A stretch of 64,000 nt of DNA from Stropharia rugosoannulata (GCA_028532985.1 JANCIK010000011.1:1798001-1862000), one strand, 5' to 3'; numbered from the stretch's first letter, positions 34,853-46,383 are shown. The notes: generated by a model not told the origin, from the letters alone. A program made the numbers and translations.

Positions 34853-37800
34853 CTAAGTGTCTTCTTCGCCCCAGTCATCATTGTCTTCTTCATCTTCTTC
34901 CACTGTAAGCGCGCCGCTACCCGAGGGCACGCCAGGCTCGTCAAAGATATAATCTTTGGGAATAGCTGGCTCGTAATCCGGCGCCTCTAATATTTTAGCG
35001 AGGTTCTCCTTGGTCTGATCAATTATATCATCCAAGCCGTCCGGTAAGCGCAGCTGCCTTTGTGCAAAGTAAGGAATGAGGCGGAACGCCGCCACCTTAT
35101 CCTTCAACACAGAGCCATCCATCTCTGCCACTAAGTACGCTCCACCATCTTTTCGTGCGATAACGATGTAAGGCCCGTTCCATCGTGCGAGCATCTTACG
35201 GTTTAGACTCGATTCTATGCCCGAGTTCCTCATTAGCACTACATCTCCTGGCTTAAACACATAGTCACGGATTTTTGCCGAGTGCTTCTTTTCAAATGCC
35301 CTGATCGCATCTCTTTTCGTCTTTGATACTCGTGCGCGCATCTCCTCTACTGTGTCGCGATGTTTGGCTAGTGCGCGCGCGCGATACCCTACTAACTCCT
35401 CTGTAGTCAGTACACGATCTGGTAGTTTCACCAGCCAAGTCGCTTCTGCTATGTCGAAGGGTAGTATGGGGTGCGCGCCCGTTACCATGAAGAATGGGGA
35501 ACACCCGAATCCTCGTCACACAGTGATACGATCCGCCCACAACACATGGTAGAAGAATCTACTCCAACGCTTATGCGCGCCTTCTGTCCCTCCACATGCT
35601 TTCCACAACATCTGTCTTATGTCCCAATGGGGACGTTCTATTTTGCCATTCGCTTGCGAATTGTACGCTGAGATGGTAATCCCTGTAATCCCATACTTCT
35701 TTTCTAAATACTTGAGCGCTGCGCGGAACGGTCCACCATTGTCCGTGATGATTTCTTGCAGACAGCCCCAACGGCAGATAATGTCCTCGAATATCCACTG
35801 TGCTATCGCACGGGCATTCTCTTTCTTTAATGGCCGTCCTTCCGCCCATGAGCTCAGTGCACATCTTCCGTGCACTATGTAATTATACCCATTGGAGGCC
35901 GGGGACATGTGCATAGTGTCCGCGTGCAATTGCTGGAAGATAGACGGCGTGTGTGTCTCGGTGCGCGGGATCTGGATGATCGTCTTCTGCCTTAACTGAC
36001 AGACATGACATGTTTTCACATACCAGTAGACATCCCTTTCCAACTCAGGCCACCAGAAGCGCTCAGCTAGCAGTTTGCGCGTAGCGTACGCTCCTCTGTG
36101 CCCCAAGCTGTCATGCGCTGAGCGCAGCATGCGTGTCCGCTGCGCCTGATCTATCACCAACTTATGCGCGTCATCTATGGATCTCCTGTACATCCGCCCA
36201 TCCTTGTCTAAGAAGAAGTTACTAGCATTCCTCGTAAAGTTCTGATATTCCCGCTCCGTCATGCCTTTAGGCCTAGTGGTTGGATTCTGTAACCAGTAGC
36301 GTATCATTGGTAATTTCTCATCCATGTTTTTCCCTGCGGACGTCCTGTTGCGCTCATCGTACTCCTCATCCTCTTGATCTTCTATTCTGGAATCGGGTAT
36401 CGCGTGCACTAGTATGAATTTCTCTAAATACTCGCGCTGCGCGAGCGGCACACTCTCTTTCTGTATGAAGTCCCGCACGGCCCGCTTTTCCGCTTCCGTC
36501 TCTTTCCGTGCGCGCTCGAGCTCTTGCTGGAAACAGCCTATAGAGCGCGCTTCTGGTAACTTGCGCGCAGTGGGACCTTCAAACAACTCGTTGAGGAGTC
36601 CTGTGTATAGATACCCACCACGATCATCGATCTGTTCTTTGAATTCTTCAAAGTCCAGGGGATCCGGGTCATCTTTATAGACTTTCTCATATTCGAGCGG
36701 TCCCACCTCCTGATCATCATCTTCTTCGGAGTGCGTGTACGCTTCATCTCCAGGTTGCCCTTCTCTGCGCGATAAGCCATCTGCACCAAAGGTCTTGCCC
36801 GCAACATGTTTCAACTGGAAGTGATACATAAGTATTTTATCTATCCAGCGATTAATAGTCGCATTAGGGCCCATGCCCGGATTATCCAACATGCCCTTTA
36901 AGTACTTGGCATCTGTTTCCACCACCAGCTTGCGCGCACCGATGAGCCAATAATAACAGGCTTGTAGCGCACGTAAGAGTCCATACAACTCCCGTTTGGG
37001 CTGTGAGAAACGCTGCTCGCGTTCTGTCAACAGTATTGATCCGAAGCGCGCATATACCCGCTTCTTCAAATCTTGTGGGTCCTGCTGATAAATATAGAAC
37101 CCTACCGCTCGCCATGATGTGTCTACAGCCAAAGTAATCGGCCCTGGCAATGTGTAGTCCAGTGGTTTCACGCAATGTGCGTTGCGCGCACCATCTTTCA
37201 GCGAGTCCATGCTAGCTTGCTGAGCGGGCCCCCACTCAAAGGGCTCTTTCCCACGCAATAGCCGCTGTATGTGCTCTGCGCGCTTCGCATAGTCTGAGAT
37301 GTAAATACGTAGCAGACCCATGATACCCATGAACGCGCGCACATCACTGATATTCTTGCATGGTCCCCAATTGAGGATTGCATGCACTTTATCAGGTGCT
37401 GGCTTGCGCCCTTCGTATGTGCACAAGTGCCCCACCACTACTATCTCAGCCGCGCACAGTATGGACTTCTTTCCACTAAATGTTCCTCCTGAGTACTTCA
37501 TGCGCTGCACGATTCTGTTGACATTCAACATGTGTTCCCATACGAATCTCCTTATTCCCTTATTCTCTGGTATTGTCTCATATCCTCCTCCTTCTAACTC
37601 GTAGCGCGTTTTAGGTCCCCTAATAGGTACATCGTCTATATAGGGCTCTGTAACCTCAGGTATCTCATCGCGTAATATATAGGCGACATCCTCATGAAAG
37701 ATGGGCACGGAGTTCGTCCATCCCATAGGTAGGGTTACTAAGCGCAGCGCACCGAACGGCGTCTGGAATGTAGTCAGGTCTCTAGAGGACTTGGCTAGCA

Positions 37801-38791
37801 GCCGCTCATCGTACCCAACATACAAGTCCAGGATGCCGCCACATGCGCGCCCCGCAAAGTGTTCCGCTAGACTCTCCGCTGCTGGAGGTAGTCCTGAATG
37901 TGCAATGGTTACCGCATTTAACGGCTCAAGACTGTGCACAATTCTGAACGAGACCCCGTCTTTCTTAGTCACTGTAAACCAGCGCGATCGGTATGATGAG
38001 CTCGAGGGCTCATATGTGCCTGCACGAATCTTGGTGGCGATGAATTCACATACGCGCTCATACATCCCAGGTGGTATTGGAATGTTCTTCAATACCCAAG
38101 GCGTGTGCTCTACAGTGGGAATATCTACTGGAGGGAAGAAGTCCGTACAGAATCTGCCCTTCTCTGTGTCATCCCACGCGAACGCCTCGTTCTGCCGCAT
38201 GAAAACTTGATGCACCAACTTGCGCTCCTCGGACCACAGGAAATCCCCATCATGCGCCTTGTCAATCCCTTCCATGCGCTCAGCAGTGTACCGACCTGTA
38301 GGTACGAAGTCTGGCGGATGTGGTGACAATTGCGGCATGCCCTTTAGTGGGTCCCCTTTTATCTCCCTTACTATTCTAAACTTCTCTGGTAAATCTTGAT
38401 AAACGGGCCTGACTTTCTCAGCCACTGGCTTATACTTCTTTCCTGCGAGCACCGTAACGGTTGTGGCATTTTTGCCAGTCAAGCGCTTACACGTTACTCC
38501 TTGTCTCTTGCTAGGGACCTGTTCCTCGTGCGATGCGCGGAACTGCCCTCTAGGCTCTCCCTTGACTACTTCTTCCTTGCGCCATTCGCGCTGCTGAAAA
38601 TACTTGTATATTCTTTCTTTCTCATCATCCTCCATTTTAGCTTCATGTACTGCTTGAGCCATATATACATCCCTGAGCTCAGCGCTCCCAAACCGCTTCT
38701 TATTCTTTGGTAGCGCATAGTCTGCTATCTCTATTTTCCCCGTGCGATCATCTCTGTCAAACATCAACGCGACCTCTCCTTGACGCATCAA
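34853..38791 (-). pseudogene. Pol: reverse transcriptase, RNase H, integrase (one in-frame TGA)
   Basis: Copies element RNA to DNA and inserts it. The RT shows WFTVTKKDG, the first catalytic aspartate in ILDLYVGYD, LPMGWTNS and the YIDD box. RNase H follows (ITLAVDTSW, QRFSQPKRELYGLL, VVETDAK). The integrase has the HHCC zinc domain (AHDSLGHRG... TCHVCQLRQ) and a DDE core: D in LHADTMH, D in IITDNGGPF and E in SQANGKIERPHW. The first frame stops at 35516. The same frame continues from the next codon to 34853 through the C-terminal integrase segment (KPGDVVLMRN, RWNGPYIV), so a single CGA-to-TGA-type change has truncated it. No chromodomain seen. The start overlaps the protease stop (TGATG). 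Confidence 0.93.
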
Positions 38792-40065
38792 ATCATCGAG
38801 GATTGAAAATCCTGATCTGCGTTAGGGTTTTCCGTTGTGCCAGGGTCCTGCAACTTAGGTTCGCGCTGCACTATCTTGGGACCGCACCCTCGGTTATAGG
38901 TGGGTACTACCAATTTGCGCTGTGTGTTGGGATCGGTGAGCGTAAGCTCAACTGTTCCATCGCCGCGCGTCTTCACATTGCTCTCCGTGAGGATCTCGAA
39001 CGGCCGGCCCAAAAGCACCTCATAAGCCGCTGCGCTGATGACATGCACTTGTAAGTACACTGTCAGCCCGTTAAACACAAATGGTACGTTGCGCGCTAAG
39101 CCCTTGGTGGATTCCACCTGCTTATTCGCACTCTGCATTCGTATAGTGAAGTCCGGGTCCCAACTAAGTCCTAAACGCTCAGCGGTGTCCTGTGCCATTG
39201 ACACAATCTGCGACCCACTGTCGAGCAACGTCTCCGCGTGTCCCTTGCCGTTGATGAGGGGAAATACCGCCTTCAGATGGTGCGATTCGCGCGCCACAAT
39301 AAGTCCCTTAGGCTTTTCGCCTGGCTGCAGAGTCGAGACGTACTGTTCATACGGGTCTTCCATGATAATGGTCCCTGGTTGCAGTCCGCTGCGCTCATCT
39401 GAGCAAGTAAGGAAAGTGGCCACTGGTAGCTCATCCATCTGCATAAACTCCTCTTCTTCCTCTTCTTCTGCTAACTGCGCAATAGCCTCGTCTACTTCGC
39501 GCTCTTCCTCATCATAGTCTAATTGTAGTACGCGCATCGTATTCAGATCCAATGGTACCTTTCTCGGTACTATGCGCTCAACGAACTTTCTTCTGAAGCC
39601 TGCAGTCGATATGCCTAACAACTGGCCCTGCGTGATCTCAATCTTCTGATTTTCTAAGTGTTTGAGGACTGCGTCAGCCTGCGCCTCATCTTCGATAGGT
39701 GTGCACAGCTTATAGGCCGGCTTCCTCTTTTCTACTACAGGTATGGGCTCTTCCCTAACCTTAGGTTTCACTTTCTCTGGTACGCGCAGCGGAGGTACCA
39801 TTACATATGGCACTGCTGCTGGTCGTGCACTAGGCCCAGCCTTTGCAGGAACCTCAAATACTACTTTCTTCTTTACTGGTGCGCTGCGCGCACCTTGCTC
39901 CTCCACTACTTCTCGCAACTCATCTTTCTCCTCATCACTCGCGTCCTCAACTGATGCTCTGGGTATATTCTTGATTGGTAACTTCTTGTTTGCGCCCTCC
40001 GGGTTCTTGGGTTTATCAGAGCCGCTATGCATAACTCTGCCCGCGTTTCCCTTCATCAGACTCAA
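38788..40065 (-). CDS. Retroelement aspartic protease frame
   Basis: Open frame of 425 codons between gag and pol. The N-terminal half is charged and Pro-rich. The retropepsin-like domain carries the active-site triad as LLDSGSQIVS, with hydrophobic flaps (VYLQVHVISAAAYEVLLGRPF) downstream. It cleaves the Gag and Pol polyproteins. The gag stop TGA lies just before the first ATG here (about 8 nt), and this frame's stop overlaps the pol ATG. Reinitiation or coupled translation, rather than a fused frame, would explain expression. Confidence 0.88.
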   Translation of the reverse strand: MSLMKGNAGRVMHSGSDKPKNPEGANKKLPIKNIPRASVEDASDEEKDELREVVEEQGARSAPVKKKVVFEVPAKAGPSARPAAVPYVMVPPLRVPEKVKPKVREEPIPVVEKRKPAYKLCTPIEDEAQADAVLKHLENQKIEITQGQLLGISTAGFRRKFVERIVPRKVPLDLNTMRVLQLDYDEEEREVDEAIAQLAEEEEEEEFMQMDELPVATFLTCSDERSGLQPGTIIMEDPYEQYVSTLQPGEKPKGLIVARESHHLKAVFPLINGKGHAETLLDSGSQIVSMAQDTAERLGLSWDPDFTIRMQSANKQVESTKGLARNVPFVFNGLTVYLQVHVISAAAYEVLLGRPFEILTESNVKTRGDGTVELTLTDPNTQRKLVVPTYNRGCGPKIVQREPKLQDPGTTENPNADQDFQSSMI

Positions 40066-42014
40066 TCGAAACCCTGACTGAGCGCAGCGTCGCGTTCGGC
40101 TTTCATAGTCGCTATTAACTGGCGCTGTTCCTCTATCACTTCCTCAGGCGTCTTCGCCGATGTGCGCTCCTTCAGGAACGCCTTCTTACTTTCCAACTCT
40201 TGTTGAAGTGCGCGTATCTGCTCCTCATAGGTCTCGTCCAAGGAACTGGCCGGTTGGTACATCTGCGAGTATACCATGCTAGGAGGCATACCCATGTACG
40301 AAGGGTGGACAGGTGCCATATATGCTTGCTGCGCGGGCTGCCCGTTCTTCTTATGCCATTCGTCAACGCGCTCTTTGATCGCGCGCGAAGGGTCCCAAGG
40401 TATCGAGGACCCATCAGGTAGCTGTAAGCGCCCCGCTTCAGTGATGACAATCCTCCCCGCTGCCAAGTCCTGCTGCCTTACGATGCACTCAGCAACCACA
40501 TGTCCCGTCTGTTTGCAGTAGAAGCAACGAGGCTCCGGGCGTTGTTGGTATTGGAAGGGCCTAGGTGGCGCTCCACCAAAACTCGGTGCGCTCATCGGCA
40601 TCATGGGGGCTACTGGTTGCACAGGCACCGACATCGGTGCGGCGCACGCAGCCATAACATTGCGAATAATGTCCTCTAATTCTTTCTTACTCGACTCCTT
40701 CGACTTCGCCACCGTCTTCTCTACTAACGACAAGGTATCCTTGAAGGAGGCGACGAACCCTTTCAGGTCCTCAATCTCCCCGCGCAGCGAACCAACATCC
40801 GCGGCCTCAGTCTTGATGGCGGGCACCGGCATAAGTCCATCCATGCTCTCGCGCCCTAGGCTCAGCGTCGTGCTCGGGTTCTTAGTACGGGCCATCTGTT
40901 CCGCCATCTCGGCTACTTGTTTGAGAGGGTACATGTCCTCGGTGCACGCTTCTACTGTCACCCCAGTAGGTGCAGTGAACTGTATATTGCGCTCTGTTAA
41001 GAACTTGTCGAACGATGCGCGCGTCGTGTAATCAATGTCCAGTTTATTAAACAAACGATCCCTGAACCCTGCAGTGAGACTATTGGTGAAGTAAGTTACC
41101 AAGGTATGATTCGCGAGCAGGGTAGGCGCCTTCGTGAGCTTAGCTGCCTCGGCCAAGAACGCGCGCTTGAAGTCTAGCAACACCTGGAGGTCTTCCTCCG
41201 AGATGCGCTGATTCTCCTTGCAGAGCTTCTTGAGCTGCGCGATGGACCCTGTCTGAATGCTGATCACCTCCGGGTACTCGTTGAGAATCATTTTCTTGAG
41301 CTCCGCGTACCCCTTGGTATCATAACCTGGTAGATTCTTCCATTCCTCCGCCGTCTGCATGGGTACATATTTTATTACATATCCCCTCTTCTCATCGTCC
41401 TCCGTCACCTCTGCGCGCTTAAACCAATCCTCCAGGTCCTCGAAGTACCGCGGTAGCTCATCGCGCTCTGCAGCAGGATCGAAGCTCGGCACGCCGCGCG
41501 CACCGCGTACTGGCATGGACATATCCTTAGGCATAGTTTCTGGTTCTCGTGGGGGTGAATTTCGTTCGCTTTCTGAAAGATCTGACAAGTCCCCTTCAAA
41601 TATATCTCTCGCTACATGCTCTGCCTCACTTTCGCTATTTTCCGCCGTGCGCTGCGCGGATGTCTTAGCAGTTCCAAATACTTCCGAGAATGGAGGAGGG
41701 GTGTCTTGGGTAGCTTGGCTATCAGAAGTACTGAATGGTGCGGTTTCGAGTGTAATATCACCGTCCACTAATTGGTCTTCTGTTTCGATGCCAGATGGTG
41801 GTCCCCAAAATCCACTAGTCCCTACTCTTAACTCCGAGTCGCTTTCGGTGAGCGCACCTGGGATGCGCTGCGCTAATCCCTGAGTCTCGATATGCAACTG
41901 TGCTTCCTCCCTTGCTCTTTTCTTTGCTTTTCTGTCTCGCGTCGGTGTAATTACCAACGGCTCTACCAGCTCAGCGTCTTTCTGGCTCCTCGTGGTTCTC
42001 TCGCGTGAAGGCAC
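40062..42014 (-). CDS. Gag-like capsid/nucleocapsid protein
   Basis: 650-codon frame. An acidic Ser-rich N-terminus leads to a retrotransposon gag capsid region (YFEDLEDWFKRAEVTEDDEK, then YVPMQTAEEWKNLPGYD). A zinc knuckle of C-X2-C-X4-H-X4-C type follows (CFYCKQTGHVVAEC), then a short coiled coil. It packages element RNA. The frame opens with a GTG, and the first in-frame ATG comes only about 160 codons in (MPKDMSMPV), so the true start may be non-AUG, internal or joined by an upstream intron. Confidence 0.88.
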   Translation of the reverse strand: MPSRERTTRSQKDAELVEPLVITPTRDRKAKKRAREEAQLHIETQGLAQRIPGALTESDSELRVGTSGFWGPPSGIETEDQLVDGDITLETAPFSTSDSQATQDTPPPFSEVFGTAKTSAQRTAENSESEAEHVARDIFEGDLSDLSESERNSPPREPETMPKDMSMPVRGARGVPSFDPAAERDELPRYFEDLEDWFKRAEVTEDDEKRGYVIKYVPMQTAEEWKNLPGYDTKGYAELKKMILNEYPEVISIQTGSIAQLKKLCKENQRISEEDLQVLLDFKRAFLAEAAKLTKAPTLLANHTLVTYFTNSLTAGFRDRLFNKLDIDYTTRASFDKFLTERNIQFTAPTGVTVEACTEDMYPLKQVAEMAEQMARTKNPSTTLSLGRESMDGLMPVPAIKTEAADVGSLRGEIEDLKGFVASFKDTLSLVEKTVAKSKESSKKELEDIIRNVMAACAAPMSVPVQPVAPMMPMSAPSFGGAPPRPFQYQQRPEPRCFYCKQTGHVVAECIVRQQDLAAGRIVITEAGRLQLPDGSSIPWDPSRAIKERVDEWHKKNGQPAQQAYMAPVHPSYMGMPPSMVYSQMYQPASSLDETYEEQIRALQQELESKKAFLKERTSAKTPEEVIEEQRQLIATMKAERDAALSQGFD

Positions 42015-42179
42015 CGTTCCAAAGGATGGTCTGGCTTCTTCTGGCTCGGCGAGCGATGAAGGCGCAGGAAATTTGCCTCGCTTGTTACTCGTCCCCGTTT
42101 TCTTTGAAATTTTTGTAATTTATTGTAATAGGCGCAAGCTGTAGTTCCCGAAACACTAAATGAGATTTCTGAACCTTCC

Positions 42180-42196
42180 CCTCGCGGTGGGCTCCA
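42180..42196 (-). other. Primer-binding site
   Basis: Two bases inside the 5' LTR, the minus strand reads TGGAGCCCACCGCGAGG, starting with the TGG that pairs with a tRNA CCA end. The matching tRNA would end CCTCGCGGTGGGCTCCA; I cannot name it without a tRNA set. Confidence 0.75.
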
Positions 42197-42198
42197 GA

Positions 42199-43416
42199 TG
42201 AGAGGTCTACTGCGTAGCTAGACTCGAAATCGCGAAACACAACACACACACACACCCAGTGGAGCGAGATCCTATCCCTTAGATCGAGCGAATGCCCTCA
42301 ACTAAACGGCTAGTATAATCGTTGCTCTGTTCTGGTTCCCGTTCTGGGCGTGCGATGCGCGCACCTCGTGTCCTCTAGTCTTTGTAATAGCAAGTAGTGC
42401 CTGCAAGTTCGTTTGTAAGGAGGGGTTTAATTCTAGTAAATCTCAGATAGAGTCCGGTTGCTAGTGGCGTGCGCTAGGCAAAATGATAAATGAAATAAGT
42501 TGTTTTTAGCGAACGGCTTCGCTGTGCGCACTTCCGGGTCCGGTGACCTCGTGCGATGCGCGGACTCTCCAAAGTCCAATAATCCAAGACTCTCCAAAGT
42601 CTTTCACCCGGCGGTGCAGTCTCACAGTCTAAACACTACAGTGCGAGTTTCCGTACACGGTTGTACTGACTCCTCACTGAGCTCTCCAAAATGACCCGGT
42701 GGCCAGAAGCTATCCAAAACTCCTATGATTCACAAATACTTCACAGTTAAAACCCTAACAAAAGCTAAACACAGCCCGCTGACGGCCTGGGACAGAACCC
42801 AGCACACAGATCTAGTGGGTAGACAATTGCTTAGATTACTATAGACAAGGATACAGGTTTATATGCGATGCGCGCATGTGTACTAATCGTAAGGTAAAGT
42901 AAATACTAGCAACGCGCGGCCAAAGGTCCGTGCATCGCATCTGGGCTTCTCCTCTAGTATCCTGGCCCCTTGGCATTTGCTGCGCGCATGTCGTTCATTC
43001 CCTCGGGCTTTTGCGCGTCTTTTGATGCGCGCCGCCACGGTCACATGATGTGTGGACTTAGACAAATTCTGCCTTTGCGATGCGCGCATATGAGATACGT
43101 GCACAGCCCTTCACACCGCCTTTGGTATCCGCTCAGCTGTACTCACACCGCTCTTTGCTGGTGCTTAACCGTTCTACGCTTCCCTGATTGCTAGCACAGA
43201 TGGCCAAACTATGCACTCTAGACTGTGCAGCTCGCTGACCAATCCTTCTCGCGATACGGTGCGCGCAGGCGCTTATAGTCATGATGCTCGCGCGCTGATA
43301 GCTATAGACTACGAGACAGGCTCAACTCTAGTCCCTCTTGTGTTTTCCCGCGCGCAGCTATCCTTTTAAGGGAACTTCTGACGATTTACGTCCATAGCCA
43401 AAAAGCAGCCCTGTCA
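42199..43416 (-). repeat. 5' LTR of the retrotransposon (by element orientation)
   Basis: 1218 bp, the same length as its partner. It carries the promoter for gag-pol transcription leftwards. The CCGG following it at 43417 is the right-hand target duplication. Confidence 0.95.
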
Positions 43417-43420
43417 CCGG

Positions 43421-43993
43421 TTTCGCGGAACCTCATCCCACCATCATTTCCACTGGATGCGAATGAGATGGAAGAATCCGAGCTGATGGAAGCCATTGGA
43501 CTCCACCACACCCGTATCGTCCACTACCACTACGTCAAGGCCACGGAGGAGTTCAACGAGCTCCACCATAACGCCCTATCGGACTCAGCATCTCTCTTCA
43601 TCCATTGCCTCTTCTACCAAGCTGGTACTCCCTGGGAGGCTGAGACCCACAACCTCAAGGCTCTGCTGATCGAGGTGACTAAGGAGTGGGGAAAGCTTGC
43701 GGGGGCAGACGTTCCGTGCCCCGTCGAGTTCGAGCCTGACGATGTGAGCGAGACAAAGGTGTTTAGTGCGAGGCTGCAGCTAGCCGATGAGAACGTCTGG
43801 AACATATGGGGCATGTCCGGTTTCGAGACGGAGATGTGGGTCCCTAGCACCTAGCAACAAATACAGGAAGGCTAAGTCCCTTGCCGAGCTGGTGAAGCTG
43901 AAGGTGCTGATGGAACTTCCGAAGGGAGAACTCTGAGACAAGACTCAGGAGAATTGGTTCTTGGACGATATGGACGAGAAGGATTACATGTAG
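43421..43993 (+). pseudogene. APH-family phosphotransferase, 3' part (degraded end)
   Basis: Continuation of the gene broken at 27528. The frame restarts SRNLIPPSFPLDANEMEESEL and continues through HYHYVKATEEFNELHHNA and KEWGKLAGADVPCPVEFEPDD to WVPST, then a TAG at 43852. Homologous C-terminal sequence goes on in another frame (YRKAKSLAELVKLKVLMELP), with an in-frame TGA before QENWFLDDMDEKDYM and a final TAG at 43991. The C-terminus therefore has a stop, a frameshift and a second stop besides the transposon. Confidence 0.85.
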
Positions 43994-44158
43994 CTAGTTT
44001 TTGCTCTGATGGTTCAGTTACAAAATCATCTTCTCTATACACATATATATACCTGATGACATTTTCTCCTCTCGCACCCTACCACCCCCCCTCTCTCTAA
44101 CTATCAGACCAGCTCTTTCAACAACTTCTCTCAAAGATGGCCACTCTCGACAAAGCGG
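43994..44158 (+). other. Possible promoter and truncated first exon of a lost gene
   Basis: A pyrimidine-rich leader with TATATATA is followed by ATG at 44137 (MATLDKA), which runs straight into the diverged LTR after seven codons. It resembles the 5' end of a second gene cut off by that insertion. Weak evidence. Confidence 0.3.
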
Positions 44159-45419
44159 TGACAGGCCTGCGTTTACACCAAGGCTGTAAGTGGCCACAGC
44201 AGATGCTTTGGGCTGAAGTGCAGGGGTACAGTGGAGCGGTGACTAGCCTGGTCAGCCGTCTCAAATGCTCAGCGCATGCATCACAAATCATCACATGTGT
44301 GCTCAGCGGGCGGTTGTGTGGGGTTCAGCGGACTGTACAGGCCATGAGTACACAGTTGAAGTACCCAGAATAGCTGTCAGCGGAGTACATAACAGTTACT
44401 GTCTTCTCAGCAGAAGACAGGAGTACAGCTGAGCAAAAATATCAAGGGCGATGAGCAGGACTGTGTGTAGACGAGGCCTCAAGGGGCTCAGTGGAACACA
44501 TCACGAAGGTGAAATTTGCCTAAGTCCACTTGTCAGTTGACCGTGGCGCGTGCTGGAGCATGTAATGCCCGAGGGAATGAACAATGCACACAGCACAGGC
44601 TCCGATGGGGGACTTTGGCAGCAGAAACCAGGCCTCAATGACCAAGAAGGGACCGCCCAGCGGAGTTTAACAGCGTCTCTCGGCGGAAGCTGGCAACACA
44701 ACAGGATCAGGTCGCACTCAGCGGAGTAGTCATCAAAACGCCCAGCGGAGGCACATGCGCTCAGCGGACCTTTGGTCCGGCATTGCTAGTATTTACTCTC
44801 CACCTAAATTAGTACACAGTGCACGTCTATATAAACTTGTAATTGTAACTACGGAAATCAAGCAATTGTCTACCCACTAGATCTGTGTGTTGGGCTCTGT
44901 CCCAGACTGTCAGCAGGCTGTGTTTAGCTTTTGTTAGGGTTTTAACTGTGAAGTGTATTGTGAATTATAGAAGTTTTGGATAGCTTCGGGCCACCGGGTC
45001 AATTGGAGAGCTCAGTGGTGATAGGGCACCTAAGTGCCTGGCCATGAAATTTGCGATTTTGCTATAAATCCTATCATTTCAGTAGTCTAGACTATTAAAG
45101 TCATATTAAAGACTTCAGTATGACCCAATGAGAGACAGAGAATAACAAAGACAAGTGTAGACCTCCACTTAATCAATTAAGCGGGCTATTTTAACTATAA
45201 GCGAAACCACACTAAAAGCTTAAGTAAAAGTGACGACGGTAACTGTCCACGTTAAAGAACTTAACTGGAGAGTAAACCAAGAGACTTTAAAACAAGCGGG
45301 TTAATAAGCCTTTACGGTTGGACTTAGTCGCAGGACCAGTATGGCTTATAAGCGCATCTGACCGGCTTAAAGTTAGAATAATAATAAGCCCGGCATAAAG
45401 GAGAGCACAGGTACGCTTT

Positions 45420-45870
45420 GCATTTAACCCGGTATAATTATACCGGGCTAAATGTAAAGTTACTGCCCAAGAAATACACTTAGTAATGTCTTCAAATTCG
45501 AGGAAGTCAGATAAGCGGGTTAAACAGAGTGCAAAGGCAGAGGCATTATACCGGGTTAAATTATACCGGGTTAAATGACACCAACCATAATGACAAAACT
45601 CGACTAGAGACTTATAGCGGGTCAGTCTTCTAAAAACCAGCCATCGAAAACGAGAGATTAGGAAAAGCAGATCATTATGCCGGGCTATTTAACTCGAGTA
45701 ATTATACCGGGCTATTTGACTTAGGCATTATACTGGGCTGTTTGATTGAACATTATACCGGGTTAATTAGCAAAGGTCAATAAGCTGGGCTAATAAACTT
45801 AGACAGTTCTACCGGGCTAATTAGCGAGGCCTCGTACTGGCCATACAGAGGGAATATAGCGGGCTATTTT
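45420..45870. repeat. Reiterated TTATACCGGGCTA motif array
   Basis: About ten irregularly spaced copies of TTATACCGGG(C/T)TA and close variants, some in inverted orientation (e.g. AACCCGGTATAATTATACCG). They lie inside the nested solo LTR, probably as factor-binding sites of its promoter region. Confidence 0.75.
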
Positions 45871-46383
45871 TCAGGAGCCTGATAGACTGTGAAAAGCAGG
45901 TACAGTCGGAGGCAAGATGACTCACCAGTGGGGTAACTCTGTCCCGGCTTACATTCCAAAAAGCCAAGGCGTAGTAAACTGACTGTACTCAGGAGGCAGA
46001 CAGATGCCCAGGCACCAAAAGACGGTTTAACCGTTCTAAAAATAGGCTCGTTCCTGACAAGCCTCCAGAATCTATCCTTTTTCAGTTATTTCAAATTCTT
46101 ACTCCACCCATCTAGAATGTCTAAAATGTAATTAAATGGGCAGAACCATATGGACCTACAAACCAATTGGGTGCGAGGTTTTAGTAGAGAACACCTCTGG
46201 GCGCCTATGAAAACCTGTCTCCCAGAAACATATAAATACCCCAGCATGTAACGTAGAATAGTAGGTTCCCCCGAGTAGATTTACCTAGAGTGAATATATA
46301 CAGTTTAAAGTCCTCACTGCGAGTTTAGAGAGAGTTCAAAGCTTTTGACGGATTACTTGACTAAGTCTTGAGTCTGGAAGCAG

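Larger units (their letters stand above)
27529..43416 (-). mobile_element. 15.9-kb Ty3/gypsy-type LTR retrotransposon with antisense gene cassette
   Basis: Both ends are 1218-bp LTRs (27529-28746 and 42199-43416) with TG...CA termini and a 4-bp CCGG target duplication (27525-27528 and 43417-43420). The sense strand is minus: 5' LTR at the right, then PBS, gag, protease, RT/RNase H/integrase, a roughly 6-kb accessory block, PPT, and 3' LTR at the left. At 15,888 bp it is far longer than the 5-8 kb usual for this superfamily, because of the accessory block. Four multi-exon genes there run on the opposite strand. By eye the LTRs differ at about 9 sites, mostly C/T or G/A, so insertion is recent. 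One in-frame TGA interrupts pol. The palindrome TGCGCGCA recurs throughout. Confidence 0.95.

Noticed and set aside
44137..44373. 78-codon frame starting at 44137 as a complete gene
   Set aside because: Only the first seven codons precede the LTR; the rest is LTR sequence.
45420..45870. CRISPR-like array suggested by repeated TTATACCGGGCTA
   Set aside because: Spacing is irregular, the repeats are short and inverted copies occur; the setting is an LTR in a eukaryote.
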